Source: Fibrobacter sp. (GTDB lineage: Bacteria; Fibrobacterota; Fibrobacteria; Fibrobacterales; Fibrobacteraceae). From it: DNA of 50,259 nt. Positions within the stretch are counted from its first letter, which is position 1. Each line of letters begins with the position of its first letter. The position numbers and the translations under genes were made by a program. Location: contig JAFXLS010000004.1 in assembly GCA_017530965.1 (NCBI GenBank), forward strand, positions 1-50,259, written 5' to 3'. The notes beneath the pieces were generated by a model. The model worked only from the letters and a program-made list of their open reading frames with translations, searched no databases and was not told where the DNA came from. Below, in pieces: positions 25,501-32,709 of this stretch.

Positions 25501-26863
25501 TGGCGTTGCGACGGTTTCTGTGCGTTCGCTCAAGGCGTATCGTTACGACACTGATCCCGAATTCGATAATCCGGCAACAATTGCTGTGGAATACAACGAT
25601 GCCGTGGGAACGACCTATTCGCCTATTTATTTCCGCCAGTCTCCGGTACCTTACCCGGTTATGGCCGATGTGTTTGACGTGCATGGAGCTACGCCTGTCC
25701 AGAAATACAAGATTCCGGAACCGTACTTTAGCATGAATTACGAGTATCTGGATGGTATTGCGGATTCTGTGGCAATCTACTTCAACCGCGCCCTTCACAA
25801 GGATTCCTTGCCGAGTAAGGTTTGTGTGCTGTGGGATTCTGTCTCTGCAGAAACCCATAACCCCTACGAAGAAGGTTTCTCAACCTCTCCCAAGGACACC
25901 CAAGTTTATTGTAACGCTTTGATCTCGTTGGATAGCGATAATATTGACTGCTCATCGAAGAAGGAAGGCTATTGTTCCAATGTTGTTACCGTGAGTGGAG
26001 TTGCACTTTCTAAAGAAGTGAAGACTGCCGGCGTGGGCAAGGTTTATGCCTATTCCGAATTCCAAGATAGGGGCAAATTGGTAAAGCAGAGCTTTGTAGG
26101 CGCTCTGACGGACCGAATTGCTCCCGTGCCGTTGCGAGCCGAGCTCTTTACCATGAAAAATGCAAAGGGTGAACCTACAGGTCGCGATAGCTTAGTATTG
26201 ACGCTTTCTGAACCGGTTGTGTTGAATACGGAATCCAAGAAGCGAGTATCCTTGGGCTTTTATCTGAATTCTGCAACTAGCATCAAGTCCGAGGCGGACC
26301 GCTATGTCTCTATAAAGGTGGAATCTGAACTGGATCCGTCCATTACGACCGATGGCGCCTTGGGCAAAGTCCGCTTTGTTTACGACAACAAAAAGCTTTC
26401 TCCGCAAGTGGGCGATTATGTGCGCTTGATGGCCGATCTGGATAAGATATACTGGACAGACCAGGTCAAGTTGAGCTCTAAGGATACTTTGCGCGCCAAG
26501 GCGGATGCCGATTATCATTGGAATTCGCCGACTGCCTATAACGAGACGATTCGCTTGCCTTCGCCGTGGGTGCCCGTGATTAAGGAAGGTAGCTCCAATA
26601 ACAGTGAGGAAAAGTCTCAAGAAGGTGACGAAGAATTTGCAGAACCGTCTTTCCGCATCAAGATGGTTGGCCCCTTCCAGTTTAAGATTGTGATGGACGA
26701 ACCGGTTACTGCATTGCAGAAGACTTATGCCGTCATGGACCTGCAGGGCCGTGTCGTGCAGCGCGGCAAAATCACTTCTGCGGAAACCATTGTCCCTGCA
26801 CTGGGTTCCGGCTCTTACGTGGTAAGGATTGGCATTGCCATGCGCCGTGTGAACGTAAAGTAG
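22580..26863 (+). CDS. Giant fibro-slime (PA14-like) surface protein
   Basis: The 1427-residue protein has a signal peptide (cleavage near residue 24) and many cysteines in the N-terminal 400 residues. A fibro-slime/PA14-type domain at about 420-620 has FSFRGDDDIWVFIDNKLAVD, GGTHL, and a YDIDIFFCDRRTT strand. Long beta-rich repeats follow. The C-terminal module carries YAVMDLQGRVVQRGK and GSYVVRIG, like the cellulase at 16371. The family (TIGR02148) is typical of Fibrobacter and is linked to adhesion to cellulose. The PA14 fold often binds sugars. AAAGGAG precedes the ATG, and it is the last gene of the trio with a strong terminator after it. Codon use in the first kilobase is more AT-rich than in neighbours. 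Confidence 0.9.
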   Translation: MNTMIKNFVFVLLLAMVGVQSAFALRCEGTIYFKAPADWSSVYLFSAGRFDPVPKTSIEDGWYKIDASKIGMDYYDDFVFTQIPEFTGNGVTTKVFNEKWYQEDAFSCAEMAQLYIFENPVEPGKTVVSANPPDAKYFFVMIPPDMEEWMADLPMLSFDGGKTGKPLTAVADMCGWYSYIFWNEEISDNVVLYRDGAAIDPVTGIHEDLIGLRGNWEDSDVATPIPMGLFFGMGVDSLFFVPDEDQKTNEDGFYYSAAEIDGIEGTCSYSLAAIIYDTDAKLHPSFSCYAAGGEGCQFGFPGVDTIVVRTAINACIGVTPGIVESTLDPTTKKPKLAKAGEKCFINEKFFNQLFNYTEGVNEKSCFDMPFWRSQDGKWEFDSDYYTSPGAAVQGGFYPVELSKDATILAADPTQTPVSQARFKRLAEGPTFYAPLLRENDPIEGAPVLDIACNGPGWDGGHDCTGLFADGEYTEAAFEDWYPGLQGMFGWSAYYTAPTGWPYFVEGTETYASSTSSSMGTPRWTSKTGRNQHFCFESHAKFTHKPGLRFSFRGDDDIWVFIDNKLAVDIGGTHLAAPGYVDLDRFEGLSGSLVYGNKYDIDIFFCDRRTTMSNVRIKTNMYIQQKVGIDIKKTKKANGEEDFHVCYTQANDGSCAAAMSAIAEVDTVCDENIVNVGIPVSYTLVHGNTIDSEPEEGFANISTPGVYKCGIDLTNITSPKIDKSKVCLNPGRYTLFMNINGKSAKVATFRAAGGNVDVVYRNAVTKDANDEVVPDGNILIQTSALGGDLVPVYISSVDEPLNDGEPLEVFPQEASGIMYTLSYSDVMEVFYKDADGKLVPLTSGQKRIVGTSGIDTVYATVSMSNLTKPIESFDIKVSGGKTVMSISYYLPKLAFVSTSDPTTAVQEKGQQPDADGSYEERWVGSVYDLYVAILKPDVNGKYYFCQQECDGIKIHKGVETSPKIEFVSDTVAFVNGVATVSVRSLKAYRYDTDPEFDNPATIAVEYNDAVGTTYSPIYFRQSPVPYPVMADVFDVHGATPVQKYKIPEPYFSMNYEYLDGIADSVAIYFNRALHKDSLPSKVCVLWDSVSAETHNPYEEGFSTSPKDTQVYCNALISLDSDNIDCSSKKEGYCSNVVTVSGVALSKEVKTAGVGKVYAYSEFQDRGKLVKQSFVGALTDRIAPVPLRAELFTMKNAKGEPTGRDSLVLTLSEPVVLNTESKKRVSLGFYLNSATSIKSEADRYVSIKVESELDPSITTDGALGKVRFVYDNKKLSPQVGDYVRLMADLDKIYWTDQVKLSSKDTLRAKADADYHWNSPTAYNETIRLPSPWVPVIKEGSSNNSEEKSQEGDEEFAEPSFRIKMVGPFQFKIVMDEPVTALQKTYAVMDLQGRVVQRGKITSAETIVPALGSGSYVVRIGIAMRRVNVK

Positions 26864-26883
26864 GCTGAATATAAAGTAACGAC

Positions 26884-26913
26884 AAAAACCGCGACTTGTG
26901 AGTCGCGGTTTTT
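26884..26913. terminator. Terminator after the fibro-slime gene (bidirectional)
   Basis: AAAAACCGCGACT and AGTCGCGGTTTTT (13-bp perfect stem, TGTG loop). A- and T-runs on both sides serve also the convergent radical SAM gene. Confidence 0.9.
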
Positions 26914-26960
26914 ACTTTTTAAAAAGAAAAAAAGTCTAGGGGAAAAACTAAGGTTTTCCC

Positions 26961-28466
26961 CTACGTCTTATTAGTCGGGGCTTGGCGGGCGACAGGAGCG
27001 AGCTGACCATGTTTGCGGAACAGGTGCTTCACGAGTGTGCCGAATCCACGCATCACGCGGTAGCGTTCGCGCGGGTTCTTAATCGCCATGATGCCCTGAC
27101 GCAGAATGTAGCTCGGACGCAGGTAGAATTCACGGCGGGCCTTGTCGCAGAAGTCCACGAGTGCCTGGCTGGTGAGTTCGCCGCGCTGGATTGTGGTGCG
27201 GTGGAAACCGTCCTTGTCCAGCCATTGGTTGTAATCCTTTGTCTGCAGGGCGCCGCTTGCGAGAGCTTCCTTGTAAGCTTCGGTACCGGGGTATGCCATG
27301 ATGGGGTAGAACTGAGCCGTATTCGGGTTCAACTTCTTGGCGTAGTCCAGCGTCATGCGGAGCGTTTCCGGCGTGTCGCCTGGGTTACCGACCATGAAGC
27401 AGCCGTGCACCAAAAGTCCTGCCTTGCGGGCATTCTTCGTGAACTCGATTGCCTTGTCGGTGTTTTTCACACCCTTGTGGATGTTCTCGAGAACCACCGG
27501 AGATGCGCTTTCGAAGCCCACGCACATTTCGCGACCGCCGGCCTTCTTCATGAGCTTGAGCAAGTCGAGCGGAACATCGGCGCGGGCGTTGCAGCTCCAG
27601 GTAATCTTGAGGCCACGTTCCAGAATCAGGTTGCAGATTTCGCGGACGTGTTCGTGGCTTGCGGTAAATGTGTCGTCTTCGAAGAAGACCTCGCCCAGGT
27701 CGTCAAAGTTGTCCTTGATGTACTGCAGTTCGTCCACCACATCCTTCGGGGAGCGACGACGGAACTTGTGACCGTTCAGCGTCTGCGGAATCACGCAGTA
27801 GCTGCAGCGGTTCGGGCAGCCACGGCCCGACAGAATCACAATCAGCGGGTTCAGGTTGGCGCCGTAGAAATACTTCTTGTAGCAGCTGTACAGGTACTTG
27901 CGGTAAACTTTGGAAACCCAGGGGATTTCGTCCAGGTTTTCAATCTTCGGACCTTCCGGCTGGAAGTCGACAGTGCCATCGGCCTTGCGGAAGGCGAGGC
28001 CAGCGATACTAGAAATTTCCTTGATATCGCCGCGCAGGTAGCGGGCGAGGTTCCTTGCAGTGTAGTCCGCTTCGCCGATAATCACGAAGTCGAGGCTCGG
28101 TTCCATTTCCATGGATTCCAGCGGTTCGGCGGTAGCGTGCGTACCCATGATAGCGATCTTGGTTTTCGGCAGAGCTTCCTTAATGGCGTGCACCACCTTC
28201 AGGTCGTTCAAAATACTTGGCGTACTCGTGCTGCAAACCACGAGTTCGGGGTCAAACTTCTTGATGCCATCCAAAGTCTGCGTAAGGTCCAGTTCCATGG
28301 CCGGGCTATCGATGAGCTGAATCTCGTTACCGTCAGCTTCGACAGTGCCGGCGGCATAACTTAAAAACATGGGCCAATAAAGAGTAGAAGACTTGGTCAC
28401 GCACGGACTGCGGGACTCGCGACTGAACATCGGATGAAACGGGGGATTTAAAAAAGTGATGCGCAT
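26961..28466 (-). CDS. B12-binding-domain radical SAM protein
   Basis: The 501-residue protein has an N-terminal cobalamin-binding-like domain (about 1-150, with VVCSTSTPSILNDLKV and KIAIMGTHATAEP) and a radical SAM core with GRGCPNRCSYC. EVFFEDDTFTASHEHV and CVGFESASPVVLENI are typical of the B12-dependent Elp3/MiaB-like fold. The C-terminus is basic. Relatives methylate or rearrange lipids, hopanoids, bacteriochlorophyll or natural products; the substrate here is unknown. I chose ATG 28466 (MRITFLNPPFHP) because family members start like this; the longer frame to 28478 adds four residues. A TATTTT box 10 nt upstream fits a short leader. It is divergent from the YwqK-like gene, 51 bases away. 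Confidence 0.85.
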   Translation of the reverse strand: MRITFLNPPFHPMFSRESRSPCVTKSSTLYWPMFLSYAAGTVEADGNEIQLIDSPAMELDLTQTLDGIKKFDPELVVCSTSTPSILNDLKVVHAIKEALPKTKIAIMGTHATAEPLESMEMEPSLDFVIIGEADYTARNLARYLRGDIKEISSIAGLAFRKADGTVDFQPEGPKIENLDEIPWVSKVYRKYLYSCYKKYFYGANLNPLIVILSGRGCPNRCSYCVIPQTLNGHKFRRRSPKDVVDELQYIKDNFDDLGEVFFEDDTFTASHEHVREICNLILERGLKITWSCNARADVPLDLLKLMKKAGGREMCVGFESASPVVLENIHKGVKNTDKAIEFTKNARKAGLLVHGCFMVGNPGDTPETLRMTLDYAKKLNPNTAQFYPIMAYPGTEAYKEALASGALQTKDYNQWLDKDGFHRTTIQRGELTSQALVDFCDKARREFYLRPSYILRQGIMAIKNPRERYRVMRGFGTLVKHLFRKHGQLAPVARQAPTNKT

Positions 28467-28517
28467 AAGCAATGGCAAAATACATAATTATCGGTGATAA
28501 AGCTACATTTGTAACCG

Positions 28518-29126
28518 ATGAAAACGTTATTTTCGTTGTGTATTTCTCTATGTGGGCTCTGCTCGATTGCGCTGGCGCAGAATTCGCCAGCGGTAGCGCT
28601 TGATACGATAAAAGAATTTTACGCCGAAGGTACGCTTTCACGCCTTTACGCAGTCCAAAAAGGGACGAACATTCGTGAAGGAATCGCCTACAGTTATCAC
28701 CCCAATGGCAAAATCGCAGTCGAGGCTCCTTATAAAAACGGTAAGCTTGACGGCGTGTTCAAGAGCTATTTCGAAAACGGAAAAGTCTGGCAGACCATAG
28801 GCTATAAGAACGGAATCGAAGAGGGAATCTCGACGATTTACTTTGAGAACGGAAAAAAGAAAAGTAAAGAAGTCTATCGTTCCGGTGTGCTCGACGGCAT
28901 GACCGAAGAATGGGACGAACAGGGCAGACTCCGCCGCAAGTTGCCGTACATGCGCGGGCAGTTACATGGTACTGCAAAAATCTTCGATGAACTCGGCGGC
29001 CTTAAAGAAGAAATGATGCTGGAACGCGGATTGCGTCAGGGACCATACCGCCGTTACAAAAAAGGCGTCATGGTTCTCGAAGCGGAATTTGATCAGAACC
29101 GCTGCGTTAAGAATTGTGATTTTTAA
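28518..29126 (+). CDS. Exported YwqK/MORN-repeat protein
   Basis: The 202-residue protein has a signal peptide (cleavage near LAQNS, residues 20-22) and about six repeats of the type YxNGKxxGxxxxYxxNGK (for example YKNGKLDGVFKSYFENGK and YKNGIEEGISTIYFENGK). These are MORN-2 repeats of the toxin-antitoxin component YwqK family; the YwqK name does not prove such a role. Exported copies in Bacteroidota and Fibrobacterota probably mediate surface or periplasmic binding. TACATT lies 8 nt before the ATG. The stop overlaps the convergent phosphatase gene by 4 bases. Confidence 0.85.
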   Translation: MKTLFSLCISLCGLCSIALAQNSPAVALDTIKEFYAEGTLSRLYAVQKGTNIREGIAYSYHPNGKIAVEAPYKNGKLDGVFKSYFENGKVWQTIGYKNGIEEGISTIYFENGKKKSKEVYRSGVLDGMTEEWDEQGRLRRKLPYMRGQLHGTAKIFDELGGLKEEMMLERGLRQGPYRRYKKGVMVLEAEFDQNRCVKNCDF

Positions 29127-29956
29127 ACGTAGCCAGCCCATTCGGCCGCAACACTGGGCGACGCTTTGCGAATTTCTTTCGCATGTTCGCTGTCGTCGGC
29201 AATCGCGATATCGCCGTTTGCAATTTTTGCCTTGATGTCTTCGAAAGATTTCGGTTGCTTGGATTCAGGTAACTGATCTCCCGGTACAATGCAGGGGGCG
29301 TCAATAGCGGTTTTTGCTTTATCTTTTACCGGAGAGTATTCCCTGGCGGCGGGTACTTCGTAGAATTTATCTTCTTCGGGGCACCAGGCCATAAGCTTTT
29401 TGCCGTAAACGCAACCGGCGTCAAGCCCAATAAACCCGGGCAGATTCACGAACCCCATCTTGGCCCAATGTCCGAATACGATAGTCTTGTTCCAGTTAAT
29501 TTGTTCAAACCAAGGCCTGTCGTTCCAGTATCTTACGGATAAAATAACTTCGGGATCCATGTCCTCTAGTCTGATCTTTCCCGGTTCCAAACCGGCGTGA
29601 ACTAGCAGTGCATGTGGGGTGTCTCGCCATAGGGGCCAAGTGCTTACTTCGGCTGCGATTGCGTGCCAAATTTCCATGGGGAGCTTCGCGAAGCGGGCTC
29701 GCTGCTTTTCAGTCCAGCCGCTTTCGGGCAGTTCCAATGCGCGAATCAAGTGCTCTTCGTGGTTCCCGCGCACCGTAAGGATTCCGTTGTCCTTGACGAA
29801 TTTCAACGCCCGCAACATGTCGGGGCCTTTGTTGATGATGTCGCCGGTCTGGTACAGCGTGTCTTTGCCGCGTACAAAACCGAATGCGTCTACAATGCGC
29901 TCCAGTTCGTCGGCGCAACCATGCACATCCCCGATGTAAAGAGTTCTGCTATTCAT
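29123..29956 (-). CDS. ApaH/PrpE-like metallophosphatase (bis(5'-nucleosyl)-tetraphosphatase family)
   Basis: The 277-residue PPP-family phosphatase has GDVHGC (metal site, about residue 9), GDIINKGPD, GNHEEHL, and later VFGHWA and GLDAGCVYGKKL. These match the order in ApaH and related Ap4A hydrolases. The C-terminal 70 residues (from about 205) are Lys/Asp/Glu-rich and not part of the fold. It may hydrolyse Ap4A or protein phosphate; the sequence does not decide. It is a single gene, separated from the pseudouridine synthase by a short space holding a palindromic repeat. Confidence 0.85.
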   Translation of the reverse strand: MNSRTLYIGDVHGCADELERIVDAFGFVRGKDTLYQTGDIINKGPDMLRALKFVKDNGILTVRGNHEEHLIRALELPESGWTEKQRARFAKLPMEIWHAIAAEVSTWPLWRDTPHALLVHAGLEPGKIRLEDMDPEVILSVRYWNDRPWFEQINWNKTIVFGHWAKMGFVNLPGFIGLDAGCVYGKKLMAWCPEEDKFYEVPAAREYSPVKDKAKTAIDAPCIVPGDQLPESKQPKSFEDIKAKIANGDIAIADDSEHAKEIRKASPSVAAEWAGYV

Positions 29957-29964
29957 AGCTAGAG

Positions 29965-29991
29965 TGTCATCCTGAGCTTGTCGAAGGATCT
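29965..29991 (+). repeat. Palindromic repeat copy between the phosphatase and pseudouridine synthase genes
   Basis: TGTCATCCTGAGC, TTG, TCGAAGGATCT belongs to the same family as 31582-31620 (complement orientation). Its last two bases overlap the stop codon of the pseudouridine synthase gene. Confidence 0.7.
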
Positions 29992-30709
29992 AAACGTGTA
30001 CCGCCTGGCGGATTTTGTTGAGCTCGTCGGCGGTGAGTTCGCGGAATTCGCCGGCGGGCAAGTCGCCCAAGGTCAGCTTGCAGTAGCTCACGCGCTTGAG
30101 GTCGCGGATCTCGTAGCCCACGGCGCGCATCATGCGGCGGATTTCGCGGTTCTTGCCTTCGATTAGCACGAGTTCGGCGAAGCCCTTCTCTAAATAGATG
30201 TCGGTGGCGAATGCGATTTCTTCTTGCTCGGCGCCTTCTTCGCGAATGTCGACGCCATCCACCAGCTTTTGGGCGGCGTGCTCGCTCAGCGGGCGGTCTG
30301 TCCATACGTAGTAGCTGCGTGGAATTTCGTAGCTCGGGTGCGTGAGTCGGTGCAAGAGTTCGCCATCGTCGGTAAATAGCAACAGTCCGCGGCTCTGCAA
30401 GTCCAGGCGGCCCACATACTTAAGGCTCTGGTAGGCGGGCGGCAAGTAGTCGTACACGGTGCGGCGGCCCTGCGGGTCGGTCTTGGTGCAAACGCAGCCG
30501 GCCGGCTTGTGGAACATGATGGTCGTCGTCTTGCGGGGGAGCTTGGCGGGCTTGCCGTCGACTAGGATTTCGTCGGCGTTTTCGTCAACCTGGTGGCCGA
30601 GGTCCTTAATGACTTCGCCATTCACCTGCACGCGGCCTTCTTCAATCAAGGTGTCGGCGGCGCGACGGCTCGCAATTCCACAGAGTGAGATGAATTTATT
30701 GATTCTCAT
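29990..30709 (-). CDS. Pseudouridine synthase, RsuA/RluB/E/F family
   Basis: The 239-residue enzyme has an N-terminal S4 RNA-binding domain (RINKFISLCGIASRRAADTL, residues 2-48) and the catalytic domain. The catalytic Asp lies in GRLDLQSRGLLLFT. HPSYEIPRSYYV and EGKNREIRRMM follow. The layout fits RluB (23S rRNA U2605) or RsuA; length favours RluB/RsuA over RluE. The start codon lies within the 3' end of the upstream Ppx gene (14-base overlap), so the two are cotranslated. Confidence 0.9.
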   Translation of the reverse strand: MRINKFISLCGIASRRAADTLIEEGRVQVNGEVIKDLGHQVDENADEILVDGKPAKLPRKTTTIMFHKPAGCVCTKTDPQGRRTVYDYLPPAYQSLKYVGRLDLQSRGLLLFTDDGELLHRLTHPSYEIPRSYYVWTDRPLSEHAAQKLVDGVDIREEGAEQEEIAFATDIYLEKGFAELVLIEGKNREIRRMMRAVGYEIRDLKRVSYCKLTLGDLPAGEFRELTADELNKIRQAVHV

Positions 30710-31568
30710 AAAGCAACCCGAATCTTAAACCGGCTGTACTTATTTTAAATGTTTCGACGCGGAGCTTCTCCAAGAGCGACTTGAGCCAGAAAAGCCCGCA
30801 AATAATAACTTCGTGTCGGCCGTTTTCCAGGCCCGGGAGCATGGCGCGGAGTTCCTTGGACAAGTTGGAAATACGCGTAGTGACAGCGTCCAAGTCGCTG
30901 ATCGAAAGTTCCAAACCTTCGATGGCCTTATAGTCGAACTGTTGCTTGTTCAGGTAGACCATGGCGAGGGCAGTGCCCGTGCCGCCAATCAGGTAAACCG
31001 GCTTCTTGGTCATGCCCTTGAAGCTGACTTCCTTGAAGGTTTCCTTCACGAACTTCTTGTATTCCGGGCCAGGAATCGGGCCCATGGCCTTGAACATCTT
31101 GAGGGCGCCCACCGGAATCGAGAACGTATTGTCCCCATTGCTGAGTTCGGTCGAACCGCCACCGATGTCAATCGTGACGAGGCCTTCGCCGTGCCATTCC
31201 TTGACCGAGCGGTAGGTGAGCTTGCCTTCTTCTTCGCCACTGATGATTCGCGGCTTGATCCATAAGGCTTTTTCGACGGCGGCGATGACTTCGTCCGGAT
31301 TCTCAGCGTTGCGCATGGCTTCGGTCATCACGGCGGCTTTGAGGTTTGCGCCCAGTGCGTGCAGGTCCATGCGGAACTTCGTCATGATGGCTTCCAGTTC
31401 CTTGATTCGCTTTTCGGTAATGGCGCCGTGTTCGTAAATGTCTTCGCCCAGTCGGCAGACTTCGACCTTTTGGAGCTTGGGAACTAGCACCCCCTCCTCA
31501 AACGCCGCTATCAGCAGAATGCAGCTGTGGCTCCCGATGTCGACTGTGGCAACCAGTTTGTTATCCAT
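30696..31568 (-). CDS. Ppx/GppA family phosphatase (exopolyphosphatase / pppGpp hydrolase)
   Basis: The 290-residue actin-fold phosphatase has VATVDIGSHSCILLI (phosphate 1) and VTIDIGGGSTELS (phosphate 2), then a C-terminal glycine-rich ATP-like site YLIGGTGTALAM. This single-domain form hydrolyses polyphosphate or pppGpp. I chose ATG 31568 because MDNKLVATVDIG is the conserved start; the frame to 31637 reads through the palindromic repeat. It overlaps the upstream hypothetical gene by 8 bases and the downstream pseudouridine synthase by 14, forming a three-gene operon. Confidence 0.9.
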   Translation of the reverse strand: MDNKLVATVDIGSHSCILLIAAFEEGVLVPKLQKVEVCRLGEDIYEHGAITEKRIKELEAIMTKFRMDLHALGANLKAAVMTEAMRNAENPDEVIAAVEKALWIKPRIISGEEEGKLTYRSVKEWHGEGLVTIDIGGGSTELSNGDNTFSIPVGALKMFKAMGPIPGPEYKKFVKETFKEVSFKGMTKKPVYLIGGTGTALAMVYLNKQQFDYKAIEGLELSISDLDAVTTRISNLSKELRAMLPGLENGRHEVIICGLFWLKSLLEKLRVETFKISTAGLRFGLLYENQ

Positions 31569-31971
31569 TGGAAGCCTCGCTGGATCCTTCGACTTCGCTA
31601 TCGCTTCGCTCAGGATGACACGTGGGTGATGCCTCATCGGAGCCAGAGACCGCTTCGTCTTTGACTTTCAGCATACCGCTCTTAATTTTCTCTGCGATTT
31701 TCGCCGGGTTCATCAAGAACTCCTTTGCAAATGCAATCGCTTCTTCTATAATAGAATTCGGGTGCTTGCCGTTCCAGCTGGCGACCAAATCGCCGGATTC
31801 GCTACCCAGTTCTTTACCTTCGCGGAGTTCTTGCCCCATTTTCAAGGCCAACAGCAATCCCAGCTCAAAGGCGCGGGGTTCCGTTTTGCCTTCTAAAAGT
31901 TTTTCCACGCGCTCGATGCGCTGTTCATAGGGGATTTTTTCCAATTCGGCAAGGTCTTTTTCAGAAATCAT
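31561..31971 (-). CDS. Hypothetical protein, first gene of the ppx operon, with repeat-derived C-terminus
   Basis: The 136-residue protein is mostly helical and charged (EKDLAELEKIPYEQRIERVE). Residues 1-110 look like a conserved unknown domain. The C-terminal 20 residues (CHPERSDSEVEGSSEAS) are the in-frame translation of a palindromic repeat at 31582-31620, so the original gene probably ended earlier. A TATTTT box lies 6 nt before the ATG. The gene is the first of the operon with the Ppx/GppA and pseudouridine synthase genes. Confidence 0.6.
   Translation of the reverse strand: MISEKDLAELEKIPYEQRIERVEKLLEGKTEPRAFELGLLLALKMGQELREGKELGSESGDLVASWNGKHPNSIIEEAIAFAKEFLMNPAKIAEKIKSGMLKVKDEAVSGSDEASPTCHPERSDSEVEGSSEASNG
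31582..31620 (-). repeat. Palindromic repeat in the 3' end of the hypothetical gene
   Basis: GGATCCTTCGACTTCG-CTATCG-CTTCGCTCAGGATGACA. It is read on the minus strand as CHPERSDSEVEGS, a string seen in conceptual translations of many bacteria. Copies lie at 20335, 29965 and, more distantly, 37865. Confidence 0.75.
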
Positions 31972-31989
31972 AACCCAAAAATAGAAAAC

Positions 31990-32013
31990 GAGCCTCGGAG
32001 TAATCCGAGGCTC
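31990..32013 (-). terminator. Terminator of the histone-tail-like gene
   Basis: GAGCCTCGG and CCGAGGCTC form a 9-bp stem. On the minus strand it is followed by GTTTTCTATTTTT, whose TATTTT part also serves as the -10 box of the next gene. Confidence 0.85.
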
Positions 32014-32037
32014 GCCAACAAAGGAGAATTATGTTGA

Positions 32038-32349
32038 TTACTTCTTTGCAGCCTTCTTAGCAGCGGGCTTCTTAGCGGCCGGCTTCTTAGCAGCGGCCGG
32101 CTTCTTGGCAGCGGCGGGCTTCTTAGCAGCGGCGGGCTTCTTAGCAGCGGCGGGCTTCTTAGCAGCAGCCGGCTTCTTAGCAGCAGCGGGCTTCTTAGCG
32201 GCGGCCGGCTTCTTGGCGGCGGGCTTCTTAGCAGCGGGCTTCTTTGCAGCAGCGGGCTTCTTAGCAGCGGCCGGCTTCTTAGCGGCAGCGGGTTTCTTAG
32301 CAGCGGGCTTCTTAGCAGCCGGCTTCTTTGCAGTCTTTGTAGTAGCCAT
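32038..32349 (-). CDS. Histone H1-like Lys/Ala/Pro tail protein
   Basis: The 103-residue protein consists of about 17 repeats of KKPAA(A) after MATTKTA. It has no folded domain and no acidic residue at all. Such stretches occur as C-terminal tails of bacterial HU or H1-like proteins (as in Chlamydia Hc2 and Bordetella BpH1) and bind DNA by charge. Here the tail stands alone. It likely coats nucleoid DNA or binds polyphosphate; the neighbouring Ppx gene is suggestive only. AAGGAAG precedes the ATG, and an intrinsic terminator follows. Variation in repeat number between strains is likely. Confidence 0.75.
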   Translation of the reverse strand: MATTKTAKKPAAKKPAAKKPAAAKKPAAAKKPAAAKKPAAKKPAAKKPAAAKKPAAAKKPAAAKKPAAAKKPAAAKKPAAAKKPAAAKKPAAKKPAAKKAAKK

Positions 32350-32568
32350 TTTTTTTCTTCCTTATGGTTATGTTGTGAATTAGCTGTGTATAAAATAACT
32401 TATTTTCACAAATAATCAACACCTTTTTCAAAAAAAATTAAAAAAAAGTTGTTTTTTTACAAAAAAAAGATTATGCAAGTGATGCAATTCACTTTTAAAA
32501 CGTTTTGTTAGTTTGTTTGTAACACGTCAAAATAGTTTTTGTCAACCAAAATACACTCAAATAAAAAA

Positions 32569-32589
32569 GTTCCCGACATCGCCGGGAAC
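32569..32589 (-). terminator. Terminator downstream of panB
   Basis: GTTCCCG and CGGGAAC with a 7-base loop, followed on the minus strand by TTTTTT. It lies about 120 bases after the panB stop. Confidence 0.8.
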
Positions 32590-32611
32590 CGCGTAAATAA
32601 AGGGCTCGTAA

Positions 32612-32690
32612 AGGGGCTGCAAAACGCTGGTTGAGTTCGTAACTTAAAGAATATCAATCAGATACGAACTTCGAACCATCAATTTTGCAC
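32612..32690. other. Structured intergenic region between panB and its terminator
   Basis: Nested complementary blocks are separated by internal loops: GCAAAA (32619-32624) with TTTTGC (32683-32688); GGTT (32629) with AACC (32674); AGTTCGTA (32634-32641) with TACGAACT (32663-32670). It could fold as RNA on either strand. On the minus strand it would be the panB 3' untranslated region or a small RNA released from it. The gap 32350-32709 otherwise holds only AT-rich promoter-like sequence of the histone-tail gene. Confidence 0.4.
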
Positions 32691-32709
32691 CTAAGTTTTT
32701 CTTGCGAAA

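Noticed and set aside
26982..28364. 460-codon open frame opposite the radical SAM gene
   Set aside because: It is an antisense shadow with V/A/F-rich, motif-free text. The minus-strand protein has a clear CxxxCxxC radical SAM motif.
32033..32062. Short plus-strand ORF after AAGGAG at 32024
   Set aside because: It has only nine codons and lies over the 3' end of the histone-tail gene. The Shine-Dalgarno-like word seems accidental.
32612..32690. Integron attC site
   Set aside because: The stem plan is long and symmetric, but the core-site words at the ends are missing and no integrase or cassette gene is near.
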